From contig CAJWLY010000081.1 of NCBI GenBank assembly GCA_913043155.1, positions 1 through 6,898 on the forward strand: a DNA stretch of 6,898 nucleotides, read 5' to 3'. The notes below the pieces were generated by a model that did no database searches, had not been told where the DNA came from, and saw nothing but the letters and a program-made list of their open reading frames with translations. Origin of the DNA: an uncultured Nitrospinaceae bacterium (GTDB lineage: Bacteria; Nitrospinota; Nitrospinia; Nitrospinales; VA-1). The position numbers and the translations under genes are program-made. Below are positions 5,607-6,898 of the stretch, in pieces (position 1 is the first letter of the stretch; each line of letters starts with the position of its first letter).

Positions 5607-6527
5607 ATGGAACTGAAAGACAAAACGATCGGAATCCTGATGGGCGGTTTGTCGCCAGAGCGTGAGGTCTCCCTCACCACGGGAAACGCGGTGCTGGAGG
5701 CAGTGAAAAGAAAAGGGTTGAAAGGAATAGGAATCGACGTGGACCACAATGTTGCCGGAGCTCTTTCACAAAACAACATCGATCTAGCTTTCATTGCCTT
5801 GCACGGGGTTTATGGTGAGGACGGTGCAATCCAGGGGGTCTTGGAGTACGCACGGATTCCCTACACCGGATCGGGTGTTCTGGGAAGTGCCCTAGCTTAT
5901 GACAAGGTGAAATCGAAAGAAATTTTCAAGCTGCACGGCATCCCAACCGCCGACTACCAGATATTTCATCGCAACCAGCATACGCGCCTGCACCGCGTCC
6001 TCGACCTGCCGGTGGTGGTAAAACCGTCCAACCAGGGATCGAGTCTTGGAATCAGCATCGTGCGAGAGGAAAAGGAATGGGAAAAAGCTATGGACTTGGC
6101 GTTCGGCTACTCGGAAGAGGTGGTGGTGGAACAGTTTATTGAAGGAAAACTGTTAGCGGTCGGGATGAATGGAGAACAGCCGATGCCTGTGGTGCATATC
6201 CACCCTAAATCAGGGTTTTATGATTATGAGGCCAAGTACACAAGAGGAAAAACAGATTATATCTGCCCCGCGGACCTCAGCGCAGAAGAAACTCAACGTT
6301 GCTGTGACACGGCACTTAATGTTTTTCGGGCTTTACGCGGACGTGGGATGCCACGCGTCGATATGATCCTCGATGCAGAAGGAACCCCTCACGTACTTGA
6401 AATGAACACCGTTCCCGGGATGACTCCGACCAGCCTTCTGCCGATGGCCGCAAAGCAGTCGAAGATAGACTTTGACGATCTAGTGATCAAAATTTTAAAA
6501 ACAGCTCGACTGGACTACGAAAAATAG
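5607..6527 (+). CDS. ddl: D-alanine--D-alanine ligase (DdlB type)
   Basis: Ddl joins two D-alanines with ATP in the cytoplasm, making the dipeptide that MurF adds to the stem. The 306-residue length matches E. coli DdlB, and motifs align with a constant offset of five from residue 139 onward. Visible are GGLSPEREVSL (13-23) with Glu18, HGVYGEDGAIQG (66-77), YTGSGVLGSALAYDK, the ATP-grasp KPSNQGSSLG (139-148) with Lys139 and Ser145, FYDYEAKY (204-211) with Lys210 and Tyr211, and the metal and phosphate ligands Asp252, Glu265 and Asn267. Tyr211 at the selectivity position fits a D-Ala-D-Ala rather than D-Ala-D-lactate ligase. Leu182 sits where DdlB has Glu187, a residue that contacts the ATP ribose. 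The ATG has no recognisable Shine-Dalgarno sequence and follows a highly structured spacer, so its translation may be controlled by that structure. ftsQ follows after nine bases. Confidence 0.96.
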   Translation: MELKDKTIGILMGGLSPEREVSLTTGNAVLEAVKRKGLKGIGIDVDHNVAGALSQNNIDLAFIALHGVYGEDGAIQGVLEYARIPYTGSGVLGSALAYDKVKSKEIFKLHGIPTADYQIFHRNQHTRLHRVLDLPVVVKPSNQGSSLGISIVREEKEWEKAMDLAFGYSEEVVVEQFIEGKLLAVGMNGEQPMPVVHIHPKSGFYDYEAKYTRGKTDYICPADLSAEETQRCCDTALNVFRALRGRGMPRVDMILDAEGTPHVLEMNTVPGMTPTSLLPMAAKQSKIDFDDLVIKILKTARLDYEK

Positions 6528-6536
6528 AGGGGCATC

Positions 6537-6898
6537 ATGGGTTTTATGGTTTTAGAACACAAAAATCCGGTCACAACCTGGAAGCAGGATCGATCGCATC
6601 GGCGCAAGAACCGCAAAAAACGCAGACCACAGAGTGGCAAAACCATAAGAAAGAAAACCAATTTTAATTTTGCCGCCGCTTTTAAAACCTTCGCCGAGAT
6701 GACGGCCAAAGCAATATTAATTGCCGCCTGCTTTTATGGAATTTATGCAGGATACCGGTTCGCAACCGACTCTCCCTATTTCGCGGTAAATAAAGTGACC
6801 TGGATCGGAAACCAACATTTATCCGTGGAAGAGCTGGCTCCATGGGCCGGGCCGGTCGCTGGGGAAAACATTTTCCGGGTAGACCTCGGGGAAATTTC
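6537..6898 (+). CDS. ftsQ: Cell division protein FtsQ, N-terminal part (3' end outside window)
   Basis: FtsQ is a bitopic inner-membrane protein that, with FtsB and FtsL, forms the scaffold that recruits and activates the septal synthase FtsW-FtsI. The 120 residues present show the expected order. First comes a cytoplasmic tail with 14 Lys/Arg in residues 16-40. A single membrane span lies around residues 57-73. A periplasmic POTRA domain follows, starting near residue 82 with YFAVNKVTWIGNQHLSVEEL and continuing as GENIFRVDL. GAGGGG (6527-6532) is a ribosome binding site four bases before the ATG at 6537. A second in-frame ATG at 6546 would remove three residues and is less well placed. The site overlaps the ddl stop codon, so the two genes are probably cotranscribed and coupled. 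The frame stays open to the window edge. Confidence 0.93.
   Translation, partial: MGFMVLEHKNPVTTWKQDRSHRRKNRKKRRPQSGKTIRKKTNFNFAAAFKTFAEMTAKAILIAACFYGIYAGYRFATDSPYFAVNKVTWIGNQHLSVEELAPWAGPVAGENIFRVDLGEI

Noticed and set aside
5584..5616. A ten-codon upstream ORF starting inside the right arm and overlapping the ddl start
   Set aside because: There is no good ribosome binding site, the peptide is unremarkable, and such short ORFs are common by chance.
1..6898. tRNA, rRNA, CRISPR array, insertion sequence or phage genes
   Set aside because: Coding genes fill the window apart from spacers of 195, 149 and under 25 bases, and none of these shows a cloverleaf, regular repeats or transposase remnants.

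Overview
The window is a compact stretch of the division and cell wall (dcw) cluster. Every gene is on the + strand, in the classical order murD (3' part), ftsW, murG, murC, murB, ddl, ftsQ (5' part). It looks like the chromosome of a Gram-negative bacterium. The reasons are the dcw order with ddl between murB and ftsQ, an FtsQ with one membrane span and a POTRA domain, and a MurB with the short C-terminal layout of the S. aureus-type (type II) class. That combination is common in deltaproteobacterial and Nitrospina-like lineages, but the sequence alone does not fix the phylum. Base composition looks even, near 50% GC by eye, and nothing suggests recent transfer.

Layout: the end of murD (1-534) runs directly into a strong intrinsic terminator (534-567). 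A 195-base spacer (535-729) then carries two further inverted repeats before ftsW, which starts at a TTG with a good ribosome binding site (730-1842). murG (1853-3001) follows after 10 bases, murC (2992-4380) overlaps murG by 10 bases, and murB (4402-5457) follows after 21 bases. A second long spacer (5458-5606) holds a 91-base element bounded by perfect 17-base inverted arms. Then come ddl (5607-6527) and, 9 bases later, ftsQ, which runs off the window (6537-6898).

The genes act in order. MurC adds L-Ala and MurD adds D-Glu to the UDP-MurNAc made by MurB. Ddl makes the D-Ala-D-Ala later added to the stem. MurG turns lipid I into lipid II, FtsW polymerises lipid II at the septum, and FtsQ is part of the complex that activates septal synthesis.

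I see no mobile element genes, CRISPR array, toxin, defence gene or new multi-gene system. The points worth a second look are in the spacers and in a few residues. These are a terminator in the middle of the cluster, two unexplained structured spacers, a four-codon ORF that exactly bridges the ftsW stop and murG start, an unusual MurB N-terminus, and substitutions at nucleotide-binding positions of MurD and Ddl.
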